Shown here: piece after piece, positions 6,092-14,567 of the stretch
Layout of the letters: each line of letters opens with the position of its first letter
How positions within the stretch are numbered: the first letter of the stretch is position 1
Source of the DNA: Lachnospiraceae bacterium
GTDB lineage: Bacteria > Bacillota > Clostridia > Lachnospirales > Lachnospiraceae
Direction of reading: 5' to 3'
Length of the DNA: 64,000 bases
Assembly: GCA_017412055.1 (NCBI GenBank)
Contig: JAFQOW010000012.1
Coordinates: 62,001-126,000, forward strand
Notes under the pieces: generated by a model
The model's database searches: none
Told to the model about the DNA's origin: nothing
What the model saw: only the letters and a program-made list of their open reading frames with translations
Translations under genes and position numbers: made by a program

Positions 6092-7729
6092 ATGTATCAC
6101 AGAAATTCAGTTATAGATGAACAATTCTACAAAGCTATTGCTTATTATCGTTTGTCGAAAGAAGATAGACGAAAGAGTGAAAGTGATAGTATCGCAAACC
6201 AGCGTAAGTTGGTCATGGATTTTATATCCGCTAATCCCAATATTACACTTGTAAAAGAAGCCTATGATGATGGATATACCGGAACGAATTATGACAGACC
6301 GGGGTTTAAGAGTGTTGTTGAAGCTCTTAAAAATGGTGAAGCCGATTGTGTTATTGTAAAGGATTTGTCTCGTTTGGGCAGAGAGTATATCGAAACAGGT
6401 AAATACATTGAAATGACATTCCCTGAAATGAATGTGCGTTTTATTGCAATCAATGATGATGTTGATACAAGTAACCGCAGCTATGGGGATGACCTGATGA
6501 TTCCGTTTAAGAACCTTATGAATGAGAACTATTGTCGAGAACTTTCCTATAAGTTAAGACGACAGTTTAAAATTCAACGTGATAATGGCGAGTTTATCAA
6601 TAATTTTGCTTCTTATGGTTATAGGAGAGATCCACAAGATAAGCATAAGCTAGTAATTGATGAATGTGCTTCTGAGGTTGTAAAGGGAATCTTTGAAATG
6701 ACAATTAAGGGGTTCAGTCCTGATAGGATTGCAGCCTATTTGAATAAAAATGGAATTATGGCTCCGTATGAGTATAAAAGACAGACAAGCAATTATACTT
6801 CCGGCTTTAAAGGTGCCGGTGAGAGCTTATGGAATCATGTGACCATTCGCAGAATGCTTGCAAATACCGTTTATATAGGAGAACTTGCACAAGGCAAGAC
6901 AGCTACACCTTCTTTTAAAATAAAGAAGGCTCGTACATTAAGCAGAGATATGTGGTCTATTGTTGAGAATAACCACGAAGCAATTATTGAGCCGGAGGTG
7001 TTTCAGACGGTTCAGAAGATTTTAAGTAGAGATATTCGTATATCTTCTAATGAACAGATTGTTCAACCATTAGCTGGAGTTGTTTTCTGCGGAGATTGTG
7101 GCAGAGCAATGTGCAGGAGAAATGTAAAGAGGGGAAACAAAACCTTTCATTATTATTGGTGTGGTGCATATAAGCGTAAGCAGGGGTGTACTACCCATAA
7201 TATTTCACAGGAAATGCTTGAAAAAGCAGTATTTGACAGTATTAAAAATCAGATAAATGTCATGGTGGAATTGGATGAGCTTGCAAATCAGATTGATGTA
7301 GGAGCAATTATGTCTTTAAAACTCAAAAGGATAGAATTGCTAATTACAGAAAAAGAGAATGAGAGAGACAAGCATCAGGACACATCTATGAAATTGTATG
7401 ATTCTTATGTGGAAGAATTGATTTCCCGTGAGGAATATCGTTCCATGAAAGAAAAGTATGTTGTAAAAATTAAAGAATGCGAAGCTGCCATTAAAGAATT
7501 AGAGGAGCAACGTAGACAAGTAATTGAGGATACACAGGGCTCTAATTCATGGATTTATCAGTTTATAAAATATAAGGATATGGATGAGTTGTCTCATGAA
7601 ATAGTGGTTGCTTTGATTGACCGCATTGACATTTATGAGGATAAAAGGATTCAAATTACCTTTAATTATAAAAATGAGTTTTTGGAATTGGTAAATAATG
7701 TGAATGAATTAAGGAAGGAGGTAAGCTGA
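6092..7729 (+). CDS. Large serine recombinase 1
   Basis: 545 residues from ATG 6092, placed eight bases after AAGGAGG. The N-terminal resolvase domain has IAYYRLSKEDRR with the nucleophile Ser22, then VKDLSRLGREYIETG. The central recombinase domain spans roughly residues 170-280. A zinc ribbon follows with CGDCGRAMCRR and a later YWCGAYKRKQGC. A coiled coil then runs toward the C-terminus. This is the architecture of large serine integrases such as TnpX and SpoIVCA, which recombine specific attachment sites. It is the first of three consecutive recombinases. All expected motifs are present, so it is probably active. Confidence 0.93.
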   Translation: MYHRNSVIDEQFYKAIAYYRLSKEDRRKSESDSIANQRKLVMDFISANPNITLVKEAYDDGYTGTNYDRPGFKSVVEALKNGEADCVIVKDLSRLGREYIETGKYIEMTFPEMNVRFIAINDDVDTSNRSYGDDLMIPFKNLMNENYCRELSYKLRRQFKIQRDNGEFINNFASYGYRRDPQDKHKLVIDECASEVVKGIFEMTIKGFSPDRIAAYLNKNGIMAPYEYKRQTSNYTSGFKGAGESLWNHVTIRRMLANTVYIGELAQGKTATPSFKIKKARTLSRDMWSIVENNHEAIIEPEVFQTVQKILSRDIRISSNEQIVQPLAGVVFCGDCGRAMCRRNVKRGNKTFHYYWCGAYKRKQGCTTHNISQEMLEKAVFDSIKNQINVMVELDELANQIDVGAIMSLKLKRIELLITEKENERDKHQDTSMKLYDSYVEELISREEYRSMKEKYVVKIKECEAAIKELEEQRRQVIEDTQGSNSWIYQFIKYKDMDELSHEIVVALIDRIDIYEDKRIQITFNYKNEFLELVNNVNELRKEVS

Positions 7730-7730
7730 T

Positions 7731-9452
7731 ATGGCAAGAAAGAGTAAGTATAATCAGGCAGTCACAGAGGAAAAATCGGTTTTAAAACAACGAATTTATA
7801 AAGTTGGAGTATATCGAAGATTATCCGTAGAAGACGGGGAAGATGAAATTAACAATTCTATTGGAAATCAGAAAAAAATAGCTGATGACTATGTGCTGCA
7901 TACTCCATTTCTTCATATTGAGAAGTATTATGCTGACAATGGATATACCGGAATGAATTATAAAAGACCGGGATTCGAGGAAATGATGAATGATTTGTAT
8001 AATGGTGTGATTGATACAATTCTGGTAAAAGATATTTCTCGTTTGGGACGTCACTACATTCTGACAAGTGAATTGGTAGAAAAGGTATTTCCTTCTATGA
8101 AAATCCGCCTTATTTGTATCAATGATAATTATGACAGTAATGAACCAAATGCGGACTCAGCCAGCTTACTTCTTCCTATTAAAATGATTATGAATGATAA
8201 CTATGCAAAGGATTATAGTAAGAAAATTCGTAGTAGTATCAATGCCAAAATGGGAAATGGAGAGTTCTTACCGTCCGCAGGCAGCATCCCTTATGGATAC
8301 ATTCGTAATGCAGAGAAGGTTACTTTTGATATTGATGAAGAGACGGCACCCGTTGTACAGAGGATATTTGAAATGAGGGCGGCGGGTATGAGCTTTAATG
8401 AAATAGCAAAAGTGCTGAACGATGAAGAAATACCGAGTCCGGGAAATATCCGCTATCTGCGTGGCATTACAAAGAATGAAAAGTATGCTAAGTCAAATTG
8501 GATTAGAGGTACAATTCGTAAAATAACCAATGATTTAGTTTATACCGGATGCAGAATACATGGCAGAGTAAAGCGTGACCGCTTAGACCAGAACAAAACA
8601 AGGAGGAATCAGGATGAATGGCAGATTATTGAAAATGCACATAAATCAATTATTTCTTCTGACTTGTTTGAACAGGTAAAAGCGGTTAATGAGCAGGAAA
8701 TTAAAAAAAGAGAAGATTTTACAAAGCGTGAAGAAGTAGAAGATGATATGAGAGATGCTTTGCGTCATAAAGTTTTTTGCGGTGATTGTGGCAGTAGAAT
8801 GTCCGGAAGAAAAGGTCTTGGCAGAAAGACATCCAATAATCCGGCATTTATATTCTTTGACTGTAATCAATATCATGATACAGGTAAAAGAAAATGTAGC
8901 AGTCATTATATCCGTCAGGAAGATATTTTGTCGGCTGTATCCAGATGTCTTTACGGTCATTTTAAAGCAGCGTTGGATTTTGAGTCACTTTTAGAGGAAG
9001 TTAAGCTAAAACCCAAAGTTGTCAGTTATCAAAGGAAGAATTTGGATTTTGTTGCCAGTCTGAGAGCGAAGATGACTCATTTAGAAGCCAAAAAAGAAAG
9101 AATGATTATTGACTTGACAGAAGGTACTCTTGATAAATCAGAGTATGAGTTTATTCATAATCGTCTGGCAAACCAAATTAGTCAGATACAAATTGAACTT
9201 GAAGAAGCACAGAAAGCAACAAAAGAGTTGGAACACATTGAAAAATCTGCTACGGAATGGATTGATATGCTGAAAAACCAGTGGTATCTAAAGGGTGGTG
9301 ATATTGACAAGAAGTTGATGGATTTACTGATAAACAAGATTATTGTGTATGATAAGAATACTATAAAAGTTGAAGTCAACTTTAGCGATCCTTTTGCTCC
9401 TTTACAGGAATATATTAGAAATGTGGAGGAGGTGCTTGCGGATGCTGTCTGA
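7731..9452 (+). CDS. Large serine recombinase 2
   Basis: 573 residues. ATG 7731 is one base after the previous stop, so translation is probably coupled. It has VGVYRRLSVEDGED with nucleophile Ser32, VKDISRLGRHYI, a recombinase domain near residues 190-320, a zinc ribbon (CGDCGSRMSGRK, then CNQYHDTGKRKC) and a long C-terminal coiled coil. It belongs to the same family as its neighbours but is clearly diverged, not a recent duplicate. The three may have separate duties (integration, excision, site specificity) or form mixed complexes; this is inference. Confidence 0.93.
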   Translation: MARKSKYNQAVTEEKSVLKQRIYKVGVYRRLSVEDGEDEINNSIGNQKKIADDYVLHTPFLHIEKYYADNGYTGMNYKRPGFEEMMNDLYNGVIDTILVKDISRLGRHYILTSELVEKVFPSMKIRLICINDNYDSNEPNADSASLLLPIKMIMNDNYAKDYSKKIRSSINAKMGNGEFLPSAGSIPYGYIRNAEKVTFDIDEETAPVVQRIFEMRAAGMSFNEIAKVLNDEEIPSPGNIRYLRGITKNEKYAKSNWIRGTIRKITNDLVYTGCRIHGRVKRDRLDQNKTRRNQDEWQIIENAHKSIISSDLFEQVKAVNEQEIKKREDFTKREEVEDDMRDALRHKVFCGDCGSRMSGRKGLGRKTSNNPAFIFFDCNQYHDTGKRKCSSHYIRQEDILSAVSRCLYGHFKAALDFESLLEEVKLKPKVVSYQRKNLDFVASLRAKMTHLEAKKERMIIDLTEGTLDKSEYEFIHNRLANQISQIQIELEEAQKATKELEHIEKSATEWIDMLKNQWYLKGGDIDKKLMDLLINKIIVYDKNTIKVEVNFSDPFAPLQEYIRNVEEVLADAV

Positions 9453-11013
9453 AAAAATGGATATATCATATCTTAGATTATCGTTGGAAGATGATGATGT
9501 TGCAAGTGGTGAGACAAGGGAGAGTTGCAGTATTGGCTCGCAAAGACTTTGTATTAAGGAATATGTAAGAAATCATGCTGATGTTCCAACTGCATTAACG
9601 GAATTTGTTGATGACGGATATTCCGGAACTTCTATGGATAGACCTGCGATGACCAGGATTATTCAATTAGTTACAATGCGAAAGGTACGAACCATTATTG
9701 TAAGAGATTTGTCACGATTTGCAAGAAATTATTTGGAAGCAGGGCATTATTTAGAATATGTGTTTCCTTCTTATGATGTGCGATTTATATCTATCAATGA
9801 TAATTATGATAGTGCAAAGATTAAATCTGGAGATCCGGCAGCCTTGCAGTTAGCTATCCGCAATCTTTTGAATGACTTATATAGTAAGGATATTTCAAGA
9901 AAGATTAAAAGTGCGGTAGATTTGAAAAAGCTTAATGGGGAGTATGTATATGGGCAGGCTCCGTATGGTTATAAAAAAGGTAAGCTAAAAAACACGATTG
10001 AGGTTGATGAAGAAGCTGCGATTGTTGTCAGAAGAATCTTTCAGCTTGCGAAGCAAGGTGTCACAGTAACACAGATTGCACAGAAAATGAATGAAGAGAA
10101 GGTATTAACGCCGTCTGTGTATTTGGCTTCTGTTAGGGGAAAGTATAAAACAAGAGATTTTTGGACTTTTGAATCTGTACGAAATATTCTTATTAACCGT
10201 ATTTATACAGGAGATACTGTTCCGTTTAAATCTCGTGTTGTTAGAATCGGAAGTAATCGTGTAAAGATGATACCGGAGGAAGAACAGATTGTTTTACCCG
10301 ATACCCATGAAGCGATTATATCACGAGAAACCTATTATCAGGCAAGAAGTGTTATCAAGACTAATAAAAAAACAAAAACAGGAGCTGCTCCAAATGTTTT
10401 TTCAGGATATTTAGTATGTGGCTGTTGTGGTAACAAATTATCTAAGGGGAGACCAACCAATAAGAATTGGTTGTGTGCTACAGCAAGATATACTGAGGAA
10501 ACAGAATGTAAGGCTATTCGACTTAATGAAGCGATGATGAAAGAAAAACTTTTGACGGCTGTCCAGTTGCAATGTAATCTTGCTGATGCAAAACTGAAAC
10601 AGACTAGACATGAGCAGGATAAAACACAGGAAGAAATAGATAGTCTTACTTGGGAATTGAAGCAGAAACAGAGAAATTTGGATGAAAATGCTTCAAGACT
10701 CATGGAATTATTAGAAGACTATTATGCCGGAAAACATTCTAAGGAAGTTTTTCTTGCGAAAAAGGAAGAACTAAAGGTTAAAAAAGATGTACTGACAGAG
10801 AGCATCAGAAAGATAGAAGAACAAATTTCTTCATTAAAGGCAGAGAAACGAAATCATCTTTTGGTCGAGGATGAAGTGAATAAGCTGAATAAGCATGGGC
10901 AGATTACAGAGCTGGATACTTATTTAATGAAGGAACTCGTTAAGGAAATACGAGTATATCCCGGTAATGCTGTACAAATTATTTGGAATTTTGCTGATAC
11001 AATTACTGCCTAA
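9442..11013 (+). CDS. Large serine recombinase 3, next to the attachment junction
   Basis: 523 residues from ATG 9442, which overlaps the end of recombinase 2 and follows GGAGGAGG. It shows ISYLRLSLEDDD with nucleophile Ser14, VRDLSRFARNYLEAG, a recombinase domain, a zinc ribbon (CGCCGNKLSKGR, then a W and CATARYTEETEC) and a C-terminal coiled coil. The frame is open further upstream, but that part is not recombinase sequence. The gene ends 66 bases before the spoIVB junction. Integrase genes usually lie beside their own attachment site, so this set is the prime candidate for inserting and excising the element. Confidence 0.93.
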   Translation: MLSEKMDISYLRLSLEDDDVASGETRESCSIGSQRLCIKEYVRNHADVPTALTEFVDDGYSGTSMDRPAMTRIIQLVTMRKVRTIIVRDLSRFARNYLEAGHYLEYVFPSYDVRFISINDNYDSAKIKSGDPAALQLAIRNLLNDLYSKDISRKIKSAVDLKKLNGEYVYGQAPYGYKKGKLKNTIEVDEEAAIVVRRIFQLAKQGVTVTQIAQKMNEEKVLTPSVYLASVRGKYKTRDFWTFESVRNILINRIYTGDTVPFKSRVVRIGSNRVKMIPEEEQIVLPDTHEAIISRETYYQARSVIKTNKKTKTGAAPNVFSGYLVCGCCGNKLSKGRPTNKNWLCATARYTEETECKAIRLNEAMMKEKLLTAVQLQCNLADAKLKQTRHEQDKTQEEIDSLTWELKQKQRNLDENASRLMELLEDYYAGKHSKEVFLAKKEELKVKKDVLTESIRKIEEQISSLKAEKRNHLLVEDEVNKLNKHGQITELDTYLMKELVKEIRVYPGNAVQIIWNFADTITA

Positions 11014-11059
11014 CTCCTTCAAATGAAAAAAATTAAAATTTTTTGAAAAAAGTGTTGCT

Positions 11060-11090
11060 CCCTACTTGACACGTGACTGAGTGGTTCGCC
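11060..11090. other. Candidate right attachment junction (element / spoIVB)
   Basis: The reading frame of the SpoIVB tail is closed just upstream by TGA (11074-11076). Codons from AGT 11080 onward read SGSPIIQ. The codon before the serine is CTG, where SpoIVB proteins normally have methionine (ATG), so crossover probably lies within a few bases of TGAGT at 11078-11082. The left junction and the empty site are not visible, so the exact core cannot be fixed. Confidence 0.6.
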
Positions 11091-11193
11091 TATTATACAG
11101 AATAACAAGCTGGTAGGAGCAGTGACACATGTATTTGTTCGCGATTCTACAAAGGGCTATGGTATATTTGTTGAAAATATGCTAAAACAATGA
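11080..11193 (+). pseudogene. spoIVB: spoIVB, 3' fragment only (last 37 codons)
   Basis: The frame reads [20 protein letters not shown], then [17 protein letters not shown] and stop. This is the highly conserved end of SpoIVB, the mother-cell-directed serine protease made in the forespore that triggers pro-sigma-K processing. The fragment begins with the catalytic serine of the GxSGSP motif, so the protease domain is cut at its active site. It has no start codon, ribosome site or promoter of its own. Either the rest of the gene lies at the left end of the element and is rejoined on excision, or the gene is dead. A hairpin follows the stop. Confidence 0.88.
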
Positions 11194-11207
11194 TTTTGTA
11201 ATGTAAA

Positions 11208-11237
11208 AATCTCTGCCTGTTTAATTAGGCAGAGATT
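11208..11237. terminator. Hairpin after the spoIVB fragment
   Basis: AATCTCTGCCT (11208-11218) pairs perfectly with AGGCAGAGATT (11227-11237). On the plus strand it is followed by AAATAAAAAAA and not a T-run. On the minus strand it is followed by TTTTTAC. It may work mainly for the minus strand or as a transcript 3' end. Confidence 0.55.
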
Positions 11238-11319
11238 AAATAAAAAAAGGAAACAACCTAATGACATTTTTAAATAAAAGAAGTATAATGATTATATATT
11301 TTTGGAACGGGTGGTAATT

Positions 11320-11973
11320 ATGGCGTACGAGAAATTATATAACGAAATATATGCGATTATTTCACTTAAATATCTGTGGAAAGAGTATAAGCCGGGCTTT
11401 GTGAAGAATGAATCTCCAGATTGGATTAATGATAATATGAAGCTTGGCCTTGAGGTGACACAGGCTTTATTGCCAGATGATGGAAAAACAGAGAGCTTTA
11501 TTGATAAATATTTAGGATGTCTCAAGGAAGAATTACCGTATTCGGCGATAGATTTTTATGGTGATAGATTACATTTTTATAATGGAAGATTTTGGGCTGT
11601 GTTAAACGATGAAAGAAAGCCACAGGATTATTTAGAGAAGGTTAAGTTTAGATTTGACAGAAAGTTAGAAAAACTTAATACTAATTATATTCATATGGAG
11701 AATAATGGAATATATATTTATGTTCATCCTGCTAAGAATGAAAAGGTAGATGCAAAAAAGCTATTTCATTATATGAGTAAGGAACAGGCAAAAAAAGAGT
11801 ATGGATTTAAATATGTATTTCTTAATTGTATAGATGTTCTGTTTGTTTTGGATTTTGAAAAAGAGTCTATAGAAAAGATAAAATTACCTGAGAATGCAGA
11901 GTATTTATTTGATAGTGAAACAGAAAAATTAAGACACAGTTGTACATGGAAAGATGGCAGCTGCTTAAATTAA
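11320..11973 (+). CDS. Unrecognised 217-residue protein, possibly PD-(D/E)XK-like
   Basis: ATG 11320 follows GGGTGG. The N-terminal half contains SPDWINDNMKLGLEVTQALL; an acidic residue followed by an EVT strand loosely recalls the PD-(D/E)XK nuclease core. The later part has a PQDYLEKVKFRFDRKLEKLN helix and a beta-rich C-terminus ending in a cysteine-containing tail. It has no signal peptide or membrane segment. It lies just outside the element, downstream of the split spoIVB. I would not assign a function. Confidence 0.6.
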   Translation: MAYEKLYNEIYAIISLKYLWKEYKPGFVKNESPDWINDNMKLGLEVTQALLPDDGKTESFIDKYLGCLKEELPYSAIDFYGDRLHFYNGRFWAVLNDERKPQDYLEKVKFRFDRKLEKLNTNYIHMENNGIYIYVHPAKNEKVDAKKLFHYMSKEQAKKEYGFKYVFLNCIDVLFVLDFEKESIEKIKLPENAEYLFDSETEKLRHSCTWKDGSCLN

Positions 11974-12005
11974 TACATATTGTTTCAAATATCAAAATAA
12001 AACCA

Positions 12006-12034
12006 TTGAAGAAATATCAATTATATTGTATAAT
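12006..12034 (+). promoter_or_regulatory. Promoter for the repeat lipoprotein
   Basis: TTGAAG (12006-12011) and TATAAT (12029-12034) are separated by 17 bases. The gene starts 60 bases downstream. Confidence 0.6.
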
Positions 12035-12094
12035 AGATGCATAATTAAGTTTGTGAGATAACTGAATATATTAAATAAGCAAGGAGATTTGTGT

Positions 12095-13105
12095 ATGAAG
12101 AAAAAGTTACTTATTTTTACTGTTCTTATGACAATGGCATTTGCCGTTGCATGTGCTGATGAGGGAGATTATTATGATGGGTTTAAGACAGTTGAGGATT
12201 TAGAGGGCGAGAAGGGTGAAGAGATTCCGGCAGGAGGAGAATATACTAAAAAAACAACCGGTAAGGTGTATACTAGTGGAGAGAATATGCCGGAAAAAGC
12301 AGGTAGTGGAGATGTTTATGCATATGGAGATTATGTCTATACTATGAGAGGTGATGGTTGGAGCGTTGCGTTGAGTGCAAATGCTGATAAAACTAAGACT
12401 TCATATGAAGATTTGTTAGAAACTTTGGCAGGTTTTTCAATTGTTGATTTGACTGATTTATATAAGGGATGTATAAATATGGTATCTTCTCCAAAGATTC
12501 CAAGTACAGTAAAGGCGATGAAAAACACATTTTATGAGTGTGCGGCATTGACAGAAGCGCCAGAGCTTCCTGCAAGTGTTGAGGATATTCAGTATACATT
12601 TTATGGTTGCTCAAGCTTAGCTAATGCACCGGTAATTCCGGAAGGGATAAAATTGTTAAAGTATACATTTTACGGTTGCTCGAGCTTAACTAAAGCTCCA
12701 GAACTTCCAAATAGTATTACAAATATGCTATATGCATTTTATGGATGTACAGGCCTTACAGAAGCACCTAAGACACCTGAAAAGTTAATTGTTATGGGAC
12801 ATGCATATGAGGAATGTACTGGTATTGTAGTTGCTCCGGAAATTCCAGAAACAGTTACAGATATAGAAGCAACATTTAAGAACTGTACAAATTTAACCAC
12901 ATTTTCAACAATTCCTGAAAAGGTAGAATTCTGTTCAGAAACATTTTATGGATGTACAAGCTTAACTGGAACAATTGTTATTAATACTAACACAGGCTAC
13001 TGGACAAGCTGTTTTTATGGAGTGAATTTTACTACACAAGGTATAGAATTGACAGGTACATCTAAGATTATTAATAAATTTATGCAGACAGGTATCACTG
13101 AGTAA
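12095..13105 (+). CDS. Lipoprotein with leucine-rich-like repeats (BspA type)
   Basis: 336 residues from ATG 12095, eight bases after AAGGAG. A signal peptide with the lipobox AFAVAC places the protein on the outer face of the membrane. After a low-complexity linker, about seven units of roughly 23 residues repeat a pattern such as FYGCSSLTKAPELP, each with a cysteine after YG or EC. This resembles BspA/LRR_5-type surface repeats. Such proteins often mediate adhesion or protein contacts, but the partner is unknown. The gene has its own promoter and a strong terminator. Confidence 0.8.
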   Translation: MKKKLLIFTVLMTMAFAVACADEGDYYDGFKTVEDLEGEKGEEIPAGGEYTKKTTGKVYTSGENMPEKAGSGDVYAYGDYVYTMRGDGWSVALSANADKTKTSYEDLLETLAGFSIVDLTDLYKGCINMVSSPKIPSTVKAMKNTFYECAALTEAPELPASVEDIQYTFYGCSSLANAPVIPEGIKLLKYTFYGCSSLTKAPELPNSITNMLYAFYGCTGLTEAPKTPEKLIVMGHAYEECTGIVVAPEIPETVTDIEATFKNCTNLTTFSTIPEKVEFCSETFYGCTSLTGTIVINTNTGYWTSCFYGVNFTTQGIELTGTSKIINKFMQTGITE

Positions 13106-13155
13106 TAGAGCATAGGCAAGAAAATATATAAACAATTCTGAATATTATTTTAACA

Positions 13156-13187
13156 AAAACCACCATTGACTTTGGTGGTTTTGTTGT
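13156..13187 (+). terminator. Intrinsic terminator of the repeat lipoprotein gene
   Basis: AAAACCACC (13156-13164) pairs with GGTGGTTTT (13174-13182), followed by GTTGT. Confidence 0.75.
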
Positions 13188-13251
13188 AGTAAAATATATG
13201 TAACATGTAGTGAACGGATCAATTTAATATGAGAAAGGATGGTTTATTTTT

Positions 13252-14379
13252 ATGGCGAAAGCAAAAGTAGCGTATTTGGTTAAACCAAAGATTGTTGACG
13301 GAGTTGAAGGCGAAGCAATAGTTGAATTTAGAGAGCATGATATTCCGACACCAGGACCAGGCGAGATACTTGTTAAAGTAGAAGGCTGTGGTATATGTGG
13401 TACTGATGTGCATGAATATCGCTATGATCCTTTTGGTATGGCACCAGTTGTTTTAGGTCATGAAGGAACAGGTGAAGTTGTTGCTATAGGAGAAGGTGTA
13501 ACAATTGATACTAAGGGTGATCCTATCAAAGTAGGAGATAAGGTTGTAACTTCTGTTTTACTTTGTGGAGATTGCGATTATTGTCGCCGTTATCCAGAAC
13601 TACCTAATTTATGTGAGAATTTAGGTGTATATGGACTTATACCAGAGGATGATGTACATCTTAATGGTTGGATGGCAGAGTATATTCTTGTTCGTAAGAA
13701 TTCATCGATTTTCGTTGTTAATGACAAGAGTCTTGATGAGCGTATGCTTATTGAACCTGCTTGTGTTTGTGTACATTCTTGGAATCGTGCAAAGACAACA
13801 AATATTATCGACTTTAGTTCAACAGTTTTAGTACAGGGTTGTGGACCTATTGGTTTAATGCAGATAGCAGTTCTTAAGGCTGCAGGTGTAGTCAATATCA
13901 TCGCAGTAGATGGCGTTGAGACAAGATTGAATCTTGCTAAAGAGATGGGTGCAACACATATTATCAATTTCCGTGAATTGACAACTATCGAAGAGAGAGT
14001 TAAGAAGGTTAAAGAGCTTACAGGTGGCTTTGGAGCAGACTTTGTATTCCAGTGTACAGGTGTTCCACAGGCTGCGGCAGATGCTTATAAGTATGTTCGT
14101 CGTGGTGGCGGATATTGTGAAATGGGCTTCTTTGTTAACGCTGGTGATTGTACTATGAATCCACACTTTGATTTATGTAATAAAGAGATTACATTGGTTG
14201 GTTCGTGGGTATATGGAGCGAATGAGTACATACATACTCTTGGATTCCTTACAAAGGCTAAGGAGATGGGTATTCCAGTAGAGAAGCTAGTAACTCATCA
14301 TTATAGTTTAGAACAGTATGTTGAAGCTATGGAGAAGAATATATCTCTTACTGGCGTAAAGATTGCGATTTGCCCATAG
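13252..14379 (+). CDS. Zinc-dependent medium-chain alcohol/polyol dehydrogenase
   Basis: 375 residues. The catalytic zinc site is seen as GCGICGTDVHEY and GHEGTGEVVAIGEGV. The structural zinc lobe is CGDCDYCRRYPELPNLCEN. The Rossmann motif is VQGCGPIGLMQIAVLKAAG. These are the marks of the MDR family that includes sorbitol, threonine and 2,3-butanediol dehydrogenases. Substrate cannot be told from sequence. The gene is monocistronic, with a GAAAGG ribosome site and a terminator downstream. Confidence 0.88.
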   Translation: MAKAKVAYLVKPKIVDGVEGEAIVEFREHDIPTPGPGEILVKVEGCGICGTDVHEYRYDPFGMAPVVLGHEGTGEVVAIGEGVTIDTKGDPIKVGDKVVTSVLLCGDCDYCRRYPELPNLCENLGVYGLIPEDDVHLNGWMAEYILVRKNSSIFVVNDKSLDERMLIEPACVCVHSWNRAKTTNIIDFSSTVLVQGCGPIGLMQIAVLKAAGVVNIIAVDGVETRLNLAKEMGATHIINFRELTTIEERVKKVKELTGGFGADFVFQCTGVPQAAADAYKYVRRGGGYCEMGFFVNAGDCTMNPHFDLCNKEITLVGSWVYGANEYIHTLGFLTKAKEMGIPVEKLVTHHYSLEQYVEAMEKNISLTGVKIAICP

Positions 14380-14410
14380 CAGCTTAGAACATTCACTCAT
14401 GTAAAAAGTA

Positions 14411-14456
14411 TATAGGGTCTTAGTTTTTTGATGAACTAAGGCCCTTATATTTTGTT
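14411..14456 (+). terminator. Intrinsic terminator after the dehydrogenase
   Basis: An imperfect hairpin pairs ATAGGGTCTTAGTT with AACTAAGGCCCTTAT and is followed by ATTTTGTT. Confidence 0.7.
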
Positions 14457-14488
14457 GTGTGTTAGTTAAAAAATTGACAAACAAAGCA

Positions 14489-14517
14489 TTGACAAAAATA
14501 GAGGCGTTTAGTATAAT
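14489..14517 (+). promoter_or_regulatory. Strong vegetative promoter for pckA
   Basis: TTGACA (14489-14494) and TATAAT (14512-14517) are both consensus with a 17-base spacer. The gene starts 50 bases later. A second TTGACA lies just upstream at 14474-14479. Confidence 0.8.
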
Positions 14518-14567
14518 GTACAAGACGAACTAGATTTGTTAAAATTAGGAAAGCGAGAGGAAAAAGT

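Larger units (their letters stand above)
1..11079. mobile_element. Integrated element (right part) carrying agr genes and three serine recombinases, inserted in spoIVB
   Basis: No core housekeeping gene is visible here. The content is typical of a Firmicutes integrative element: agr quorum sensing, several small XRE regulators, a MazF-type toxin and three large serine recombinases at the right end pointing toward the junction. CCGG and CCG are visibly commoner here than in the downstream core genes, which prefer CCA and CCT for proline. The right boundary is set near 11079 because the in-frame SpoIVB tail begins at 11080. The left boundary is outside the window, so size and full cargo are unknown. 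That the agr genes belong to the same element as the recombinases is inference from continuity. No conjugation genes are in view. Confidence 0.75.

Noticed and set aside
10338-10703. 121-codon frame antisense to recombinase 3
   Set aside because: Shadow frame with no start signal inside a clear recombinase gene.
12473-13000. DNA tandem repeat or CRISPR-like array in the lipoprotein gene
   Set aside because: The periodicity is at protein level (about 23 residues) with diverged codons; there are no constant repeats with unique spacers.
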